A stretch of 64,000 nucleotides of DNA from UBA5189 sp040389445 (GCA_040389445.1 JAZJZX010000002.1:62001-126000); one strand, 5' to 3'; shown: positions 1-8,259, counted from the stretch's first letter. Numbers and translations: made by a program. Notes: generated by a model from the letters alone, not told the origin.

Positions 1-353
1 AGATCATCGAGGCCCGGATGCGCGAGACGTTCGAGTTGCTCGGGGCCGAGATGCGCTCGGCCGGTGCCGGCATGCTGCCGGCCGGGTTGATCATGACGGG
101 TGGGGCGTCGCAGCTCTCGGGACTCGCGGAACTCGGTCGGGAGGTCCTCCAGATGCCGGTGCGCGTCGTTGCCCCGAGCTCCGTCACCGGCCTGACGGAC
201 TCGATCCTCACGCCCGCCTACGCGACGGCGATCGGCCTCCTCCACTGGGGTGCTCGCTCCCTGGCCGACGGCGAACCGACCCGCTACGAATCGGCCCCGG
301 CATTCGGAATCCTGGGTCGCCTCCGGGACGCGCTCCGGAGCATCTTTCCGTAG
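1..353 (+). CDS. ftsA: Cell division protein FtsA, C-terminal part (5' truncated by window edge)
   Basis: The reading frame is open from base 3 and ends at TAG 351-353, so only about the last 116 residues are present. FtsA is an actin-fold ATPase that tethers FtsZ to the membrane at the division site. The visible part has the phosphate-binding loop of the actin fold (LIMTGGASQLSGLAEL), followed by a conserved strand (MPVRVVAP) and the final helix segment TPAYATAIGLLHWG. The very end is short and basic-hydrophobic (GRLRDALRSIFP), consistent with the amphipathic membrane-targeting helix of FtsA. It lies 221 nt upstream of ftsZ on the same strand, the usual order in division clusters. Confidence 0.9.
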   Translation, partial: IIEARMRETFELLGAEMRSAGAGMLPAGLIMTGGASQLSGLAELGREVLQMPVRVVAPSSVTGLTDSILTPAYATAIGLLHWGARSLADGEPTRYESAPAFGILGRLRDALRSIFP

Positions 354-442
354 GCTGTCGGCCCGGCTCCGACGGCTGTGAGGGATTTGTCCGGGGCCGT
401 CGTGTCGGCCGGTTTTTCCACCGGGTCCGGCGGATTCGAGGG

Positions 443-471
443 GTCACACGAACCGCCGTCGATGGTAGACT
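443..471 (+). promoter_or_regulatory. Candidate sigma70-type promoter for ftsZ
   Basis: GTCACA (443-448) and TAGACT (466-471) are separated by 17 nt. Each matches four of the six consensus positions. This predicts a start near 478 and a 5' leader of about 95 nt before the ftsZ GTG. The site lies in the 221-nt ftsA-ftsZ gap, which contains no gene. Confidence 0.4.
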
Positions 472-574
472 CCGGCGACGACCCTGAGCCCCAACCGAGC
501 GCGCCTCCTTTCGGCTCCGGGTCACCAACCCAGGCAGTTCAGCCCCGGCCCCGAGAGGCCATTGGAGGAGTACG

Positions 575-1789
575 GTGGCCCTGCGTTCCGATTCGGAAAA
601 CTTCGCACTCATCCGCGTGATCGGCGTTGGCGGTGGCGGCAGCAACGCTGTCAACCGGATGATCCGGGCGGAGATGATGGGGGTGGAGTTCATCGCCCTC
701 AACACGGACGCCCAGGCGCTCCTGCAGTCGGATGCACCCCACAAGATCCGGATCGGGGACAAGATCACCCGGGGTCTCGGTGCCGGCGGGGACAGTGCCA
801 TCGGGCAGCGGGCCGCCGAGGAGGACGCCGACAAGATCGCGTCGGCCCTCGAGGGATCGGACATGGTCTTCATCACCGCGGGGCTTGGCGGGGGCACCGG
901 CTCCGGGGCCGCCCCGATCGTGGCTGAACTGGCCAAGGCCGCGGGGGCACTCACCATCGGTGTCGTCACCAAGCCCTTCGGATTCGAGGGCGCCAAGCGG
1001 AAGCTGACCTCGGAGAAGGCCGCCGAGGAGCTCAAGGCCAAGGTCGACACCTTGATCACGATCCCGAATGACCGCCTGCGCGACGTGGTCCAGAAGAACA
1101 CCTCCATCCTGGACGCGTTCCGGGTCGTGGACGACGTCCTCCGTCAGGGCGTCCAGGGGATCAGCGACATCATCACGATGCCCGGCCTGATCAACCTCGA
1201 CTTCGCCGACGTCCGGGCGATCATGAAGGATGCGGGTTCGGCGCTGATGGGGATTGGTCGCGCGAGCGGTGAGAACCGGGCCGTCGAGGCGGCCCGCCAG
1301 GCCATCGCCAGCCCGCTCCTCGAGGTCAATATCGCGGGCGCGCAGGGCATCCTGTTCAACGTCACGGGCAGTGCGAATCTGTCGCTGTTCGAAGTCACCG
1401 AGGCTGCCGAGGAGATCCGGGCGGCGGCAGATCCGGAAGCCAACATCATCTTCGGGACGAGCTTCAACGAGCGACTCGGCGAAGAGGTCCAGATCACGGT
1501 CATCGCCACGGGCTTCGACGGCAAGCGACCCGGCGCACGCAGCTCGGGCGGCTCGTCGATGGCAGCACCGACGGATGCCACGGCTCGCGTCCCGCGAGAC
1601 TTTCTCGAGGAGCTGGAGCGACAGCGGACCCAGTTGAACGACGTCGGGGTCCCGGATGCTCCGGGCGCCCGCCCGGACGAGGCCGCCGCGCGACAGGGTC
1701 GGTCGGTCGGGGAAGCGGCGCCCGTCAAGCGGGCCGCCTACGACGCCGAGGACCTGGAGATCCCCAGCTTCCTTCGCCGGCAGAAGTAG
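575..1789 (+). CDS. ftsZ: Cell division protein FtsZ
   Basis: A 404-residue tubulin-like GTPase that polymerises into the cytokinetic Z ring. The N-terminal glycine loop GVGGGGSNAVNRM is at residues 17-29 and the tubulin signature GGGTGSG at 105-111. The T7 synergy loop appears as NLDFADVRAIM. A short variable linker follows the GTPase core, and the protein ends in a classic C-terminal binding peptide, DLEIPSFLRRQK, which docks FtsA and other anchors. The GTG start is set by GGAGGAG at 564-570, four nt upstream. The length is normal for the family. It follows ftsA and is followed after 3 nt by yggS, so the division genes are probably co-transcribed, possibly also from the internal promoter at 443-471. 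Confidence 0.97.
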   Translation: MALRSDSENFALIRVIGVGGGGSNAVNRMIRAEMMGVEFIALNTDAQALLQSDAPHKIRIGDKITRGLGAGGDSAIGQRAAEEDADKIASALEGSDMVFITAGLGGGTGSGAAPIVAELAKAAGALTIGVVTKPFGFEGAKRKLTSEKAAEELKAKVDTLITIPNDRLRDVVQKNTSILDAFRVVDDVLRQGVQGISDIITMPGLINLDFADVRAIMKDAGSALMGIGRASGENRAVEAARQAIASPLLEVNIAGAQGILFNVTGSANLSLFEVTEAAEEIRAAADPEANIIFGTSFNERLGEEVQITVIATGFDGKRPGARSSGGSSMAAPTDATARVPRDFLEELERQRTQLNDVGVPDAPGARPDEAAARQGRSVGEAAPVKRAAYDAEDLEIPSFLRRQK

Positions 1790-1792
1790 GCG

Positions 1793-2566
1793 TTGCCGGT
1801 GGAAGCCGGCCCCGGACCTCGCGACACCAGCGCGGACCACACCAGCCAGTCCGTCAGTCCGGCCGAGGCGGCCGGGATTGCTGCGGCACGGGACGGCATC
1901 CAGGATCGAATCGAGCGCGCCTGCGAGCGATCCGGCCGCGATCCGGCCGACGTGGGAATGATCGCCGTCTCCAAGACGATCCCCGCGCACCGCCTGCGCG
2001 CCGCCGTTTCGGTCGGGATCCACACGTTCGGCGAGAATCGGGTCCAGGAGGCCGCCGACAAGGTCGGGCTGGTCCCCGGTGCCGCGTGGCATCTGATCGG
2101 GCCGCTCCAGTCCAACAAGGCGCGTCGCGCGATCGAAACATTCGGGACGATCCAGACCGTCGACAGCGTGGGACTGGCCTCGAGGCTCGACCGGATCAGT
2201 GGCGACCTACGGCCCGGCAGCCGTTTCCCGGTGTTGCTCCAGGTGAACGTGGACGAGGACCCCGCCAAGGCCGGGTTCGCACCTGCGGAGATCGCCTCGG
2301 CGCTGCCCGAGATCCTCGAACTGCCCAACCTCCGGGTCGACGGCCTGATGACGGTTGGCCGATTGCACCGCGATGCGACGGACGCTCGTTCGACCTTCGC
2401 CGGGCTGCGGCGCCTGAGCGACGAACTACGGGCCCGTCAGCCGGCTCTCGGTCCGGACCTGTCGATGGGCATGTCCGATGACTTCGAGATCGCCGTCGAA
2501 GAGGGCGCGACGATGGTCCGGATCGGGCGGATCCTGTTCGGGGCACGCTCCCTCGGCGCGGGCTAG
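1793..2566 (+). CDS. yggS: YggS/PLPBP family pyridoxal-phosphate homeostasis protein
   Basis: A PLP-binding single-domain (alanine-racemase-like TIM barrel) protein that buffers vitamin B6 and amino/keto acid pools; it has no established catalytic reaction. Family motifs in order are MIAVSKTIPAHRL with the PLP lysine, FGENRVQEA, WHLIGPLQSNKAR, LLQVNVDEDPAKAGF, GLMTVGRL, and the closing phosphate-binding block LSMGMSDDFEIAVEEG followed by RIGRILFGAR. The longest frame starts at TTG 1793 (257 aa). An in-frame GTG at 1799 is equally good, and the family core starts only near residue 25, so the exact start is uncertain. It sits between ftsZ and yggT, the common position in division clusters. Confidence 0.93.
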   Translation: MPVEAGPGPRDTSADHTSQSVSPAEAAGIAAARDGIQDRIERACERSGRDPADVGMIAVSKTIPAHRLRAAVSVGIHTFGENRVQEAADKVGLVPGAAWHLIGPLQSNKARRAIETFGTIQTVDSVGLASRLDRISGDLRPGSRFPVLLQVNVDEDPAKAGFAPAEIASALPEILELPNLRVDGLMTVGRLHRDATDARSTFAGLRRLSDELRARQPALGPDLSMGMSDDFEIAVEEGATMVRIGRILFGARSLGAG

Positions 2567-2569
2567 ACT
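2564..2569 (+). promoter_or_regulatory. -10 element (TAGACT) for apparently leaderless yggT
   Basis: TAGACT is followed by 6 nt and then the GTG of yggT. It overlaps the stop codon of yggS. No convincing -35 box is visible. It is one of a series of TANNNT boxes 6-7 nt before start codons in this window. Confidence 0.4.
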
Positions 2570-2575
2570 CGCCGC

Positions 2576-2824
2576 GTGTTTGCCGTATTCCTCATCAACT
2601 TCGTCAAGTTCCTGCTGATCGCGCTCGAGATCGCGATCATCGGACGTGTCCTGCTGTCCTGGATCGACCCACGGGGTCGTTCGGGACTGGCGCAGTTCCT
2701 CGTGCTGTTCACGGAGCCGGTCCTCGCCCCCGTGCGTAGGTTCCTGCCCTCCGGCGGCGGCCTCGATTTCGCCCCGTTGATCGTGATCCTCGTTCTCGGC
2801 GCGGTCGTTCGCTCCATCCGGTGA
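2576..2824 (+). CDS. yggT: YggT family small membrane protein
   Basis: An 82-residue integral membrane protein of the YggT family, found beside division genes in many bacteria; its role is not firmly established but is linked to membrane or division-site organisation. The first helix spans about residues 3-28 and carries RVLLSWIDPRGRSGLAQFL, matching the family's SW-I-P motif. A second hydrophobic helix follows (LDFAPLIVILVLGAVV). It starts at GTG only 9 nt after yggS, without a Shine-Dalgarno sequence but with a TAGACT box six nt upstream. Its stop overlaps the next gene by 4 nt. Confidence 0.88.
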   Translation: MFAVFLINFVKFLLIALEIAIIGRVLLSWIDPRGRSGLAQFLVLFTEPVLAPVRRFLPSGGGLDFAPLIVILVLGAVVRSIR

Positions 2825-3108
2825 GCCGGCCTGACCGGGCTGCGCTCCTCTTGGTGCGCGTGATGCCGCGCGCCGGCCGGGACGCGATCGATGGCGTGGT
2901 GGACGGGACCCTGCGCATCCGGGTCGCCGCATCTCCTGTGGACGGTGCTGCGAACACCGCCGTGGAGCGCTTGATCGCCGACGCACTCGGCGTGGCACGA
3001 TCCTCCGTCCGGATCGCCAAGGGTGCCGCCGCACGCCACAAGGCCATCGCCGTCGAGGGGCTGACCCGCGAGGCGCTGGTCCGTCGGTGGCCGGACCTCG
3101 GTGTATGA
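2821..3108 (+). CDS. DUF167 (YggU-like) family protein
   Basis: A 95-residue DUF167 protein, a small alpha/beta fold of unknown biochemical role. The family core is recognisable: LLVRVMPRAGRDAI near the N-terminus, then TLRIRVAASPVDGAANTAV and the helix leading to a final SVRIAKGAAARHKAIAVEG strand pair. The GTG start overlaps the yggT stop as GTGA, which implies translational coupling. The stop codon TGA (3106-3108) lies inside a TATGAT -10-like element for the tRNA gene just downstream. Confidence 0.88.
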   Translation: MSRPDRAALLLVRVMPRAGRDAIDGVVDGTLRIRVAASPVDGAANTAVERLIADALGVARSSVRIAKGAAARHKAIAVEGLTREALVRRWPDLGV

Positions 3109-3109
3109 T
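3104..3109 (+). promoter_or_regulatory. Candidate -10 (TATGAT) for the tRNA-Val gene
   Basis: TATGAT overlaps the end of the DUF167 gene and lies 34 nt before the tRNA 5' end. No strong -35 was found. Confidence 0.35.
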
Positions 3110-3142
3110 CGCGCCCTGATCCGGCGACAGCGTCGGCGGCAG

Positions 3143-3219
3143 GGGCGATTGGCTCAGTCGGTTAGAGCGCGCGGTTCACATCCGCGAGGTCACTGGTTCG
3201 AATCCAGTATCGCCCACCA
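3143..3219 (+). tRNA. tRNA-Val (anticodon CAC), CCA encoded
   Basis: A complete cloverleaf can be drawn by hand. The acceptor GGGCGAT (3143-3149) pairs with ATCGCCC (3209-3215). The D arm is GCTC/GAGC. The anticodon stem CGCGG/CCGCG closes the loop TTCACAT with anticodon CAC at 3177-3179, reading GUG valine codons. The variable loop is 5 nt. The T arm ACTGG/CCAGT contains TTCGAAT. Discriminator A3216 is followed by an encoded CCA. Confidence 0.96.
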
Positions 3220-3233
3220 TAGTGATTCCGATG

Positions 3234-3274
3234 GAGGCCGGGAGCGCGAGGACGAGACCTCGCCTCTCGGCCTC
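3234..3274 (+). terminator. Strong hairpin after tRNA-Val
   Basis: GAGGCCGGGAG (3234-3244) pairs with CTCTCGGCCTC (3264-3274) with one G-U pair. Above a single bulged C, GCGAGG pairs with CCTCGC around a 6-nt loop. The sequence ATCTGTTG follows. This is a likely intrinsic terminator for the tRNA transcript. Confidence 0.6.
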
Positions 3275-3369
3275 ATCTGTTGCCTCGACGCTCACGATTC
3301 GGAGCGGAGGAGCCCAATCGCCAGTCACGCAGCGAGGATCACGACGAGGAGTCACGGAGGTTTCGATCA

Positions 3370-3936
3370 GTGAGAAGGATCGAATTGGTGCTCGGCAGGT
3401 CGTCGCTCTCGGCGCGCGTGCGCCATTCCGCCATCGCGGGCGCCGCACTGGCCGCCGCGATTGTCGTCGCCGGGTGCGTGTCGTTCGAACCGTCGTCGGC
3501 TCCTCGTTCGCCTTCGTCGTCACCGCCCGTCAGCATGGTTCCGAGCGGATCACTGCCGTCAGGCGGCGACGATTTTGGGCCGCTGGCGGTGGTCCAGGCA
3601 GGTGACAGTGCTGATACGGCTCGTACCGAGGGGACCCTGCGGATCACGGAGACGTGCGTCGTTCTGCTCGAGCGAGGCGGACCGGTCCTTCTGTTGTGGC
3701 CGGCGAATCACGCGGCCTGGGACTCCGCAACGCGTACGATCACCTTCGACAAGCTCGACGGTACCAGTGTCACCGTAGGCGACGGCGAGTCGGTCGTGCT
3801 GGGAGGCGGGGGCGGGACGAGCGCGGAGAGTGGAGTGGCACCCGACGTGTGGCTGGTCCAGATGACATGGGTGGTGCCGCCGAGAGATGGCTGTCCCCTC
3901 GACCCCTACTTTAGCGTCGGGGATGTGCGGCATTGA
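3370..3936 (+). CDS. Putative lipoprotein, unknown function
   Basis: A 188-residue exported protein. The N-terminus is basic (RRIELVLGRSSLSARVR), then hydrophobic (AGAALAAAIVV), then a lipobox VAGC with the lipidated cysteine near residue 35, followed by a Ser/Pro-rich tether. The mature part has a compact, probably beta-rich domain (about residues 75-185) with short strands such as TLRITETCVVLLERG and VLLLWPANHAAWD and a Gly-rich turn. I recognise no family. The GTG at 3370 is chosen because CGGAGG (3355-3360) sits 9 nt upstream and a proper signal peptide follows directly; the frame is open further upstream to 3280. It lies alone between the tRNA terminator and a gene-free stretch. Confidence 0.7.
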   Translation: MRRIELVLGRSSLSARVRHSAIAGAALAAAIVVAGCVSFEPSSAPRSPSSSPPVSMVPSGSLPSGGDDFGPLAVVQAGDSADTARTEGTLRITETCVVLLERGGPVLLLWPANHAAWDSATRTITFDKLDGTSVTVGDGESVVLGGGGGTSAESGVAPDVWLVQMTWVVPPRDGCPLDPYFSVGDVRH

Positions 3937-4450
3937 TTCGACCATGTCACATCCGCCGGGACCATTGACTTCTGGTCAACACGAGAGGACGTCAGGCGCA
4001 TCCCAGGACAGCCCGTCCACCGAGCGCCAGACAGCCGCGACCTCTGTAGACCCTGCTCGAGGCAGTCGGCCATCCCGTCGCCCATGGCAATGCGATCGCC
4101 CGCCCCCGGCGATGGCAGACGACACGCTGGCCACCGTGCTTGATGCTGGCGTGGGCACCCTGCTGCTCCACGTTGAGCAGGACGACGTCGATGTCGCCGG
4201 GCGGCGCGTGATGCCGTCACGGGAATGGCACGTGCCGGAACGGGCGACCGGAATGAGATTCGTCATCTGCAAACCGTAGGGCAACTGGCCGTCACGCGGG
4301 CGGTTGCCGCCGCGTCCCACGAGCAACCGGGTTCGCGAAGCCCGGTCAACCTCCTCCAGGTCGGCGCCCTCGGGACCTCCCGGGGGCGCTTGGCCGTCCA
4401 GCGCTGATCGCGGAGAATCGGGCTCTCGGCCGGTCAGCTCGCCGGACCGC
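3937..4450 (+). other. Gene-free stretch with a possible decayed beta-propeller remnant
   Basis: No convincing gene lies between the lipoprotein stop and the aconitase stop. Short open frames here lack a start signal and family similarity. On the minus strand, bases about 3979-4044 encode AAVWRSVDGLSWD. This resembles the W-x-S-x-D-G-x-x-W repeat of secreted propeller-type proteins common in GC-rich soil bacteria and may be the relic of a lost gene. The part near 4364-4389 forms the hairpin listed separately. Confidence 0.4.
4364..4389 (-). terminator. Hairpin downstream of aconitase gene
   Basis: GCGCCCTCGGG (4364-4374) pairs with CCCGGGGGCGC (4379-4389) with one wobble pair and an ACCT loop. 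It lies about 60 nt beyond the acnA stop in its direction of transcription. There is no clear U-tract. A second, weaker hairpin (ACCGGG/CCCGGT) lies at 4326-4346. Confidence 0.4.
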
Positions 4451-7123
4451 TCAGTTCGCGGCGATCCGTCGCAGGACGGCCGGCAGGATCCCGCCCTGGC
4501 GGTAGTAGTCGACCTCGATGGGGCCATCGAGTCGGCACAGGACGTCGAACGACGTCACTCCGCCGGTGCTGTCGTCCCGGGCCTCGACCGTGAGCTGGCT
4601 GCGCGCCCCAGGGCCACCTTCCACGCCGTGGATCGTGAAGGACTCACGCCCCGATAGCCCGAGGCTCTCGATGCCGACTCCGGGCATGAACTGCAGCGGC
4701 AGCACGCCCATCCCGACGAGGTTGCTTCGATGGATTCGCTCGAAGCTCTCCGCGATCACCGCTCGGACCCCGAGCAGCGCGGTGCCCTTGGCGGCCCAGT
4801 CTCGCGACGAGCCCGACCCGTATTCCCGCCCGGCCAGGATGATCAGCGGCACCGCGGCTGCCGCGTAGCGCTCGGCTGCCTCCAAGATCGTCGTCTCGGT
4901 GCCGCCGGGGAGGTGGACGGTGAACGGGCCCTCGCGCTCAACGAGACGGTTGCGGAGCCGGATGTTCGCAAAGGTGCCGCGGATCATCACCTCGTGATGC
5001 CCGCGGCGCGATCCGTACGAATTGAAGTCGAGGGGCCCGACGCCGTGCTCCTGGAGCCACTGGCCGGCCGGCGACCAGGCGGCAATCGATCCCGCGGGGG
5101 AAATGTGGTCCGTCGTCACGCTGTGACCGAGGACGGCCAGGGCCCTCGCCTCGGCGATGGTGCTCACCGGTGCCGGTTCCATCGTCATGCCGTCGAAGTA
5201 GGGCGGGCGAGCGATGTAGGTCGAGGCTGTTTCCCAGGCATACCGGTCTCCGTCGGGGATCGGCAGGGCCCGCCAGCGATCATCGCCCTCGAAGACCGTC
5301 GCATACGTCCGCTCGAACAACGCCGGGTCGATCGAGTCGGTGATGACCGAGCGGATCTCGTCCGGGCTCGGCCAGACATCGGACAGGAACACGGGCGCTC
5401 CCTCGCGATCGATCCCGAGCGGCTCCATCGAAAGGTCGATGTCGATCCGCCCGGCCAGCGCAAACGCGACCACCAGGGGCGGCGATGCCAGATAGCTCGC
5501 CCGCGCGAGGGGATGAATGCGTCCCTCGAAGTTCCGATTTCCCGAAAGCACCGCGGCGGTGATCAGCTCGTGGTGTTCGATCACCTCGGCAATCGGCGCA
5601 TCCAGGGGTCCCGAATTGCCGATGCACGTGGTGCAGCCGTACCCCGCCAGGGCAAATCCCAGCCGTTCCAGCGGCTCCGTCAGCCCGGCGGCATCGAGGT
5701 ATCCGGTGACCGCCCTCGAACCGGGCGCCAGCGAGGTCTTGACGGTCGGCGACACGGTCAGGCCTCGCGCAACCGCATTCCGTGCCAGCAGCCCCGCTCC
5801 CACCATGACGGTCGGATTCGAGGTGTTCGTGCAGGACGTAATCGCGGCAATCACGACCGACCCATGCCCGACCATCGCGCTTCCGTTGCCGGCGCCCACC
5901 GGGACAGGATGGAGGGGGTGGTCGGGGCCGGCGGTCTGCGGAAATGCGGCATGGAAGTTGGCCGGGAGGGCCGGCAGCTCCACCCGGTCCTGGGGCCGTC
6001 GAGGACCCGCCACCGACGGCGCCACCGACGACAGGTCCAGCGTCAGGGAGGCGTCGAAGTCGGGGCCAGGGCCCGGCTCGCGCCAGAGCCCCTGCAGGCG
6101 GGCGTAGCGTTCCACGAGAGCCACCCGCTCCGGGGATCGACCGGTCAGGCGCAGGTAGGCGATCGTCTCCTGATCGATCGGGAACAGCGTCGCCGTGGCA
6201 CCGAACTCGGGGCTCATGTTCGCGATCGTGGCACGATCGGCGAGTGACAGGCCGGCGAGCCCGTCGCCCGCGAACTCGACGAACGCGCCGACAACCCCGA
6301 AGGATCGGAGCATCTCCGTCACCACGAGGACCAGATCGGTTGCGGTGGAACCGCGCGGCAGCTGGCCGGTCAGGCGCACGCCCACGATGCGCGGCATCGG
6401 CTGGTAGAGGGGTTGGCCGAGCAGGACGGCCTCGGCCTCGATCCCACCGACTCCGTACCCCAGCACGCCCAGGGCATTGATCATCGTGGTGTGCGAATCG
6501 GTCCCGACGAGGGTATCCGGAAAGGCAACCATGCCGGCCTCGTCGGCGCGCTCCGTGACCACGGTGGCCAGGAACTCGAGGTTGACCTGGTGGATGATCC
6601 CGGTCCCGGGCGGGACGACGCGCAGATCTCGAAAGGCGGTCTGGGCCCATCGAAGGAGCTGATATCGCTCGCCGTTCCGCTCGTATTCACGGGCCACGTT
6701 GAGGGCGAAGGCGGACGGCGTCCCGAACGCATCAACCTGGACCGAGTGATCGATGACCAGGTCTGCGGGCACGAGTGGATTCACGCGGCCGGGATCGCCG
6801 CCGAGGGCGGCCATCGCATCCCGCATGGCAGCGAGATCAACGATGGCGGGGACGCCCGTGAAGTCCTGGAGCACCACCCGCCCGGGCATGAAGGGGATCT
6901 CTGCCTCGCCGCCGGCTCCCGGACGCCACGAGGCGAGACGCTCGACATCGGACGGTTCCACGATGCCGCGGCCCGCCTGGCGCAGGGCATTCTCGAGGAG
7001 AATCTTGAGCGTGACCGGCGTCCGTGCCAGGTCGATGCGATCGCCCAGCGCGGACAGGCGGTAGCAATCGGACATGCCCGGCCCAAGGGGGCTGCGGGCG
7101 CCGAACGGGTCGGGGATGAGCAC
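4451..7123 (-). CDS. acnA: Aconitate hydratase (AcnA type)
   Basis: An 890-residue enzyme that interconverts citrate and isocitrate in the TCA cycle using a [4Fe-4S] cluster. The three cluster cysteines are visible: one in ITSCTNTSNP near residue 430 and two in GYGCTTCIGNSG near residues 496 and 499. The C-terminal swivelling domain carries EYGSGSSRDWAAKG, with the substrate-binding serine/arginine set, and RSNLVGMGVLPLQF. Other family blocks include IIHQVNLEFL and VGTDSHTTMINALGV. The start is GTG 7123, with GAGGGA about 10 nt upstream; length and the N-terminal FGARSPL match AcnA. It is transcribed divergently from the DUF2520 gene. A very long open frame on the opposite strand is a shadow of this gene. 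Confidence 0.97.
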   Translation of the reverse strand: MLIPDPFGARSPLGPGMSDCYRLSALGDRIDLARTPVTLKILLENALRQAGRGIVEPSDVERLASWRPGAGGEAEIPFMPGRVVLQDFTGVPAIVDLAAMRDAMAALGGDPGRVNPLVPADLVIDHSVQVDAFGTPSAFALNVAREYERNGERYQLLRWAQTAFRDLRVVPPGTGIIHQVNLEFLATVVTERADEAGMVAFPDTLVGTDSHTTMINALGVLGYGVGGIEAEAVLLGQPLYQPMPRIVGVRLTGQLPRGSTATDLVLVVTEMLRSFGVVGAFVEFAGDGLAGLSLADRATIANMSPEFGATATLFPIDQETIAYLRLTGRSPERVALVERYARLQGLWREPGPGPDFDASLTLDLSSVAPSVAGPRRPQDRVELPALPANFHAAFPQTAGPDHPLHPVPVGAGNGSAMVGHGSVVIAAITSCTNTSNPTVMVGAGLLARNAVARGLTVSPTVKTSLAPGSRAVTGYLDAAGLTEPLERLGFALAGYGCTTCIGNSGPLDAPIAEVIEHHELITAAVLSGNRNFEGRIHPLARASYLASPPLVVAFALAGRIDIDLSMEPLGIDREGAPVFLSDVWPSPDEIRSVITDSIDPALFERTYATVFEGDDRWRALPIPDGDRYAWETASTYIARPPYFDGMTMEPAPVSTIAEARALAVLGHSVTTDHISPAGSIAAWSPAGQWLQEHGVGPLDFNSYGSRRGHHEVMIRGTFANIRLRNRLVEREGPFTVHLPGGTETTILEAAERYAAAAVPLIILAGREYGSGSSRDWAAKGTALLGVRAVIAESFERIHRSNLVGMGVLPLQFMPGVGIESLGLSGRESFTIHGVEGGPGARSQLTVEARDDSTGGVTSFDVLCRLDGPIEVDYYRQGGILPAVLRRIAAN

Positions 7124-7148
7124 GGAGTTCGGTCCCTCGCTGGGTGGC

Positions 7149-7154
7149 TACACT
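7149..7154 (+). promoter_or_regulatory. -10 element (TACACT) ahead of a leaderless leader ORF
   Basis: TACACT is followed by CGTTGC and then GTG 7161, the same TANNNT-N6-RTG arrangement seen before several genes here. It lies in the acnA/DUF2520 divergent region. Confidence 0.4.
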
Positions 7155-7160
7155 CGTTGC

Positions 7161-7211
7161 GTGCAAGCGTACCGCGCCCGACCAAAACCCCCCGCGGCCG
7201 AGCGCCGATGA
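7161..7211 (+). CDS. Possible 16-residue leader peptide
   Basis: The GTG at 7161 opens a 16-codon frame (VQAYRARPKPPAAERR) whose TGA stop (7209-7211) overlaps the ATG at 7208 as ATGA. The same coupling signature joins most operon genes in this window. The start is 6 nt after a TACACT box. I infer that translation of this short ORF could couple to the downstream DUF2520 gene. It could equally be chance, since the peptide has no recognisable feature beyond being basic and proline-rich. Confidence 0.3.
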   Translation: MQAYRARPKPPAAERR

Positions 7212-8248
7212 GGGCCTGGCCCGACCCGGCGTCCGATCGACGCGCGAAGGTCGCCGACGACACCCTCCGCGAGCTGGATGAACGGGGCATCGATCTTGAC
7301 CCGACGACGCGGCCACATCGGCACGACGATCCGGCGCATCCGCTCGATCACGCTCATCCGCACGCTCACTCCGGACCGGGGGAGCCGCCGGTGATCGGGA
7401 TCGTCGGCGGCGGTGCCGTTGGGCCGGCACTCGGCGCCGCGCTGGTTCGCGCCGGCTGGCCGGTCGGAGCCATCGCCTCCCGGGACCCCGGGCGACGGGC
7501 TCGCTTTCAGTCGCTCGTACCGGGAGCCCGGGCCTTCGCGGAGGCGACGGCGCTGCTCGACGAGGTGGAACTGATCATCCTGGCCGTGCCCGACGACGCG
7601 CTTGCAGGTCTGGCCGGAACGCTCCGGCTGTACAGCGGTCAGGCGATGATCCATACCTCCGGCGCCCTTGGCGCCGAAGTGCTCCAGCCGGCCATGGCCG
7701 CCGGCACGCAGGCCGGCTCGTTTCATCCGCTCGTCGCATTCGCGGACACGGAGCTGGCCGTGGCCGCGCTCCACGGCGCGACCATCGCCATCGAAGGAGA
7801 CGATCAGCTGGCCTCGCTCCTGGCCGGAATGGCCGACGCGATCGGCGCGACCGCCGTTCGTCTCGCACCGGGGACGAAGTCGGCCTACCACGCGGCTGCG
7901 GTTCTCGCGGCCGGCGGCTTCGTCGCGCTGCTCGACGCAATCGCCGAACTCGGGGCCGTCGCCGGCCTCGACGAGCACGGTTCGCTGGCGATCTACGGAC
8001 GCCTGGCCGAGCAGACGCTGGAAAATGCCCGTGTCCTCGGGATCGCCAGGGCCCTTACCGGCCCGATCACCCGAGGCGACGTCGGGACGCTGGCGGGCCA
8101 TCTCGCGACCATGCGTGCCCATGCCCCGGGGGCGCTGCCCCTGTATCTCGCCGCAGCCGGCCGCGAGATCGCGCTGGCCGAACAGCGTGGCGCGTTGGCA
8201 CCGGAGGCGGCCGAATCGATGCGGCGGTCCCTTGCAGCCGAAGCCTGA
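7208..8248 (+). CDS. Rossmann-like DUF2520 protein (putative NADP-dependent oxidoreductase)
   Basis: An N-terminal Rossmann fold has the dinucleotide loop VIGIVGGGAVGPALGAAL, followed by strands with ELIILAVPDDAL. A short segment, MIHTSGALGAEVL then GSFHPLVAF, is typical of the DUF2520 family, and an all-helical C-terminal domain follows (from about KSAYHAAAVLAAGG). Relatives resemble ketopantoate or pyrroline-carboxylate reductases and often lie near pantothenate genes; the substrate is unknown. From ATG 7208 the product is 346 aa with a hydrophilic N-terminal extension containing a histidine-rich run (HDDPAHPLDHAHPHAHS). From GTG 7391, which has GGGGGAG seven nt upstream, it is 285 aa, the usual family length. 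I list 7208 because its extension has coding-like codon use and couples by ATGA to the ORF upstream. Confidence 0.8.
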   Translation: MRAWPDPASDRRAKVADDTLRELDERGIDLDPTTRPHRHDDPAHPLDHAHPHAHSGPGEPPVIGIVGGGAVGPALGAALVRAGWPVGAIASRDPGRRARFQSLVPGARAFAEATALLDEVELIILAVPDDALAGLAGTLRLYSGQAMIHTSGALGAEVLQPAMAAGTQAGSFHPLVAFADTELAVAALHGATIAIEGDDQLASLLAGMADAIGATAVRLAPGTKSAYHAAAVLAAGGFVALLDAIAELGAVAGLDEHGSLAIYGRLAEQTLENARVLGIARALTGPITRGDVGTLAGHLATMRAHAPGALPLYLAAAGREIALAEQRGALAPEAAESMRRSLAAEA

Positions 8249-8253
8249 CGCGG

Positions 8254-8259
8254 TACCAT
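8254..8259 (+). promoter_or_regulatory. -10 element (TACCAT), possible promoter of the NUDIX-gcvT stretch
   Basis: TACCAT lies 7 nt before ATG 8267. TTGCAG (8232-8237) sits 16 nt upstream of it and could act as a -35. This may be the promoter for the following operon. Confidence 0.35.
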
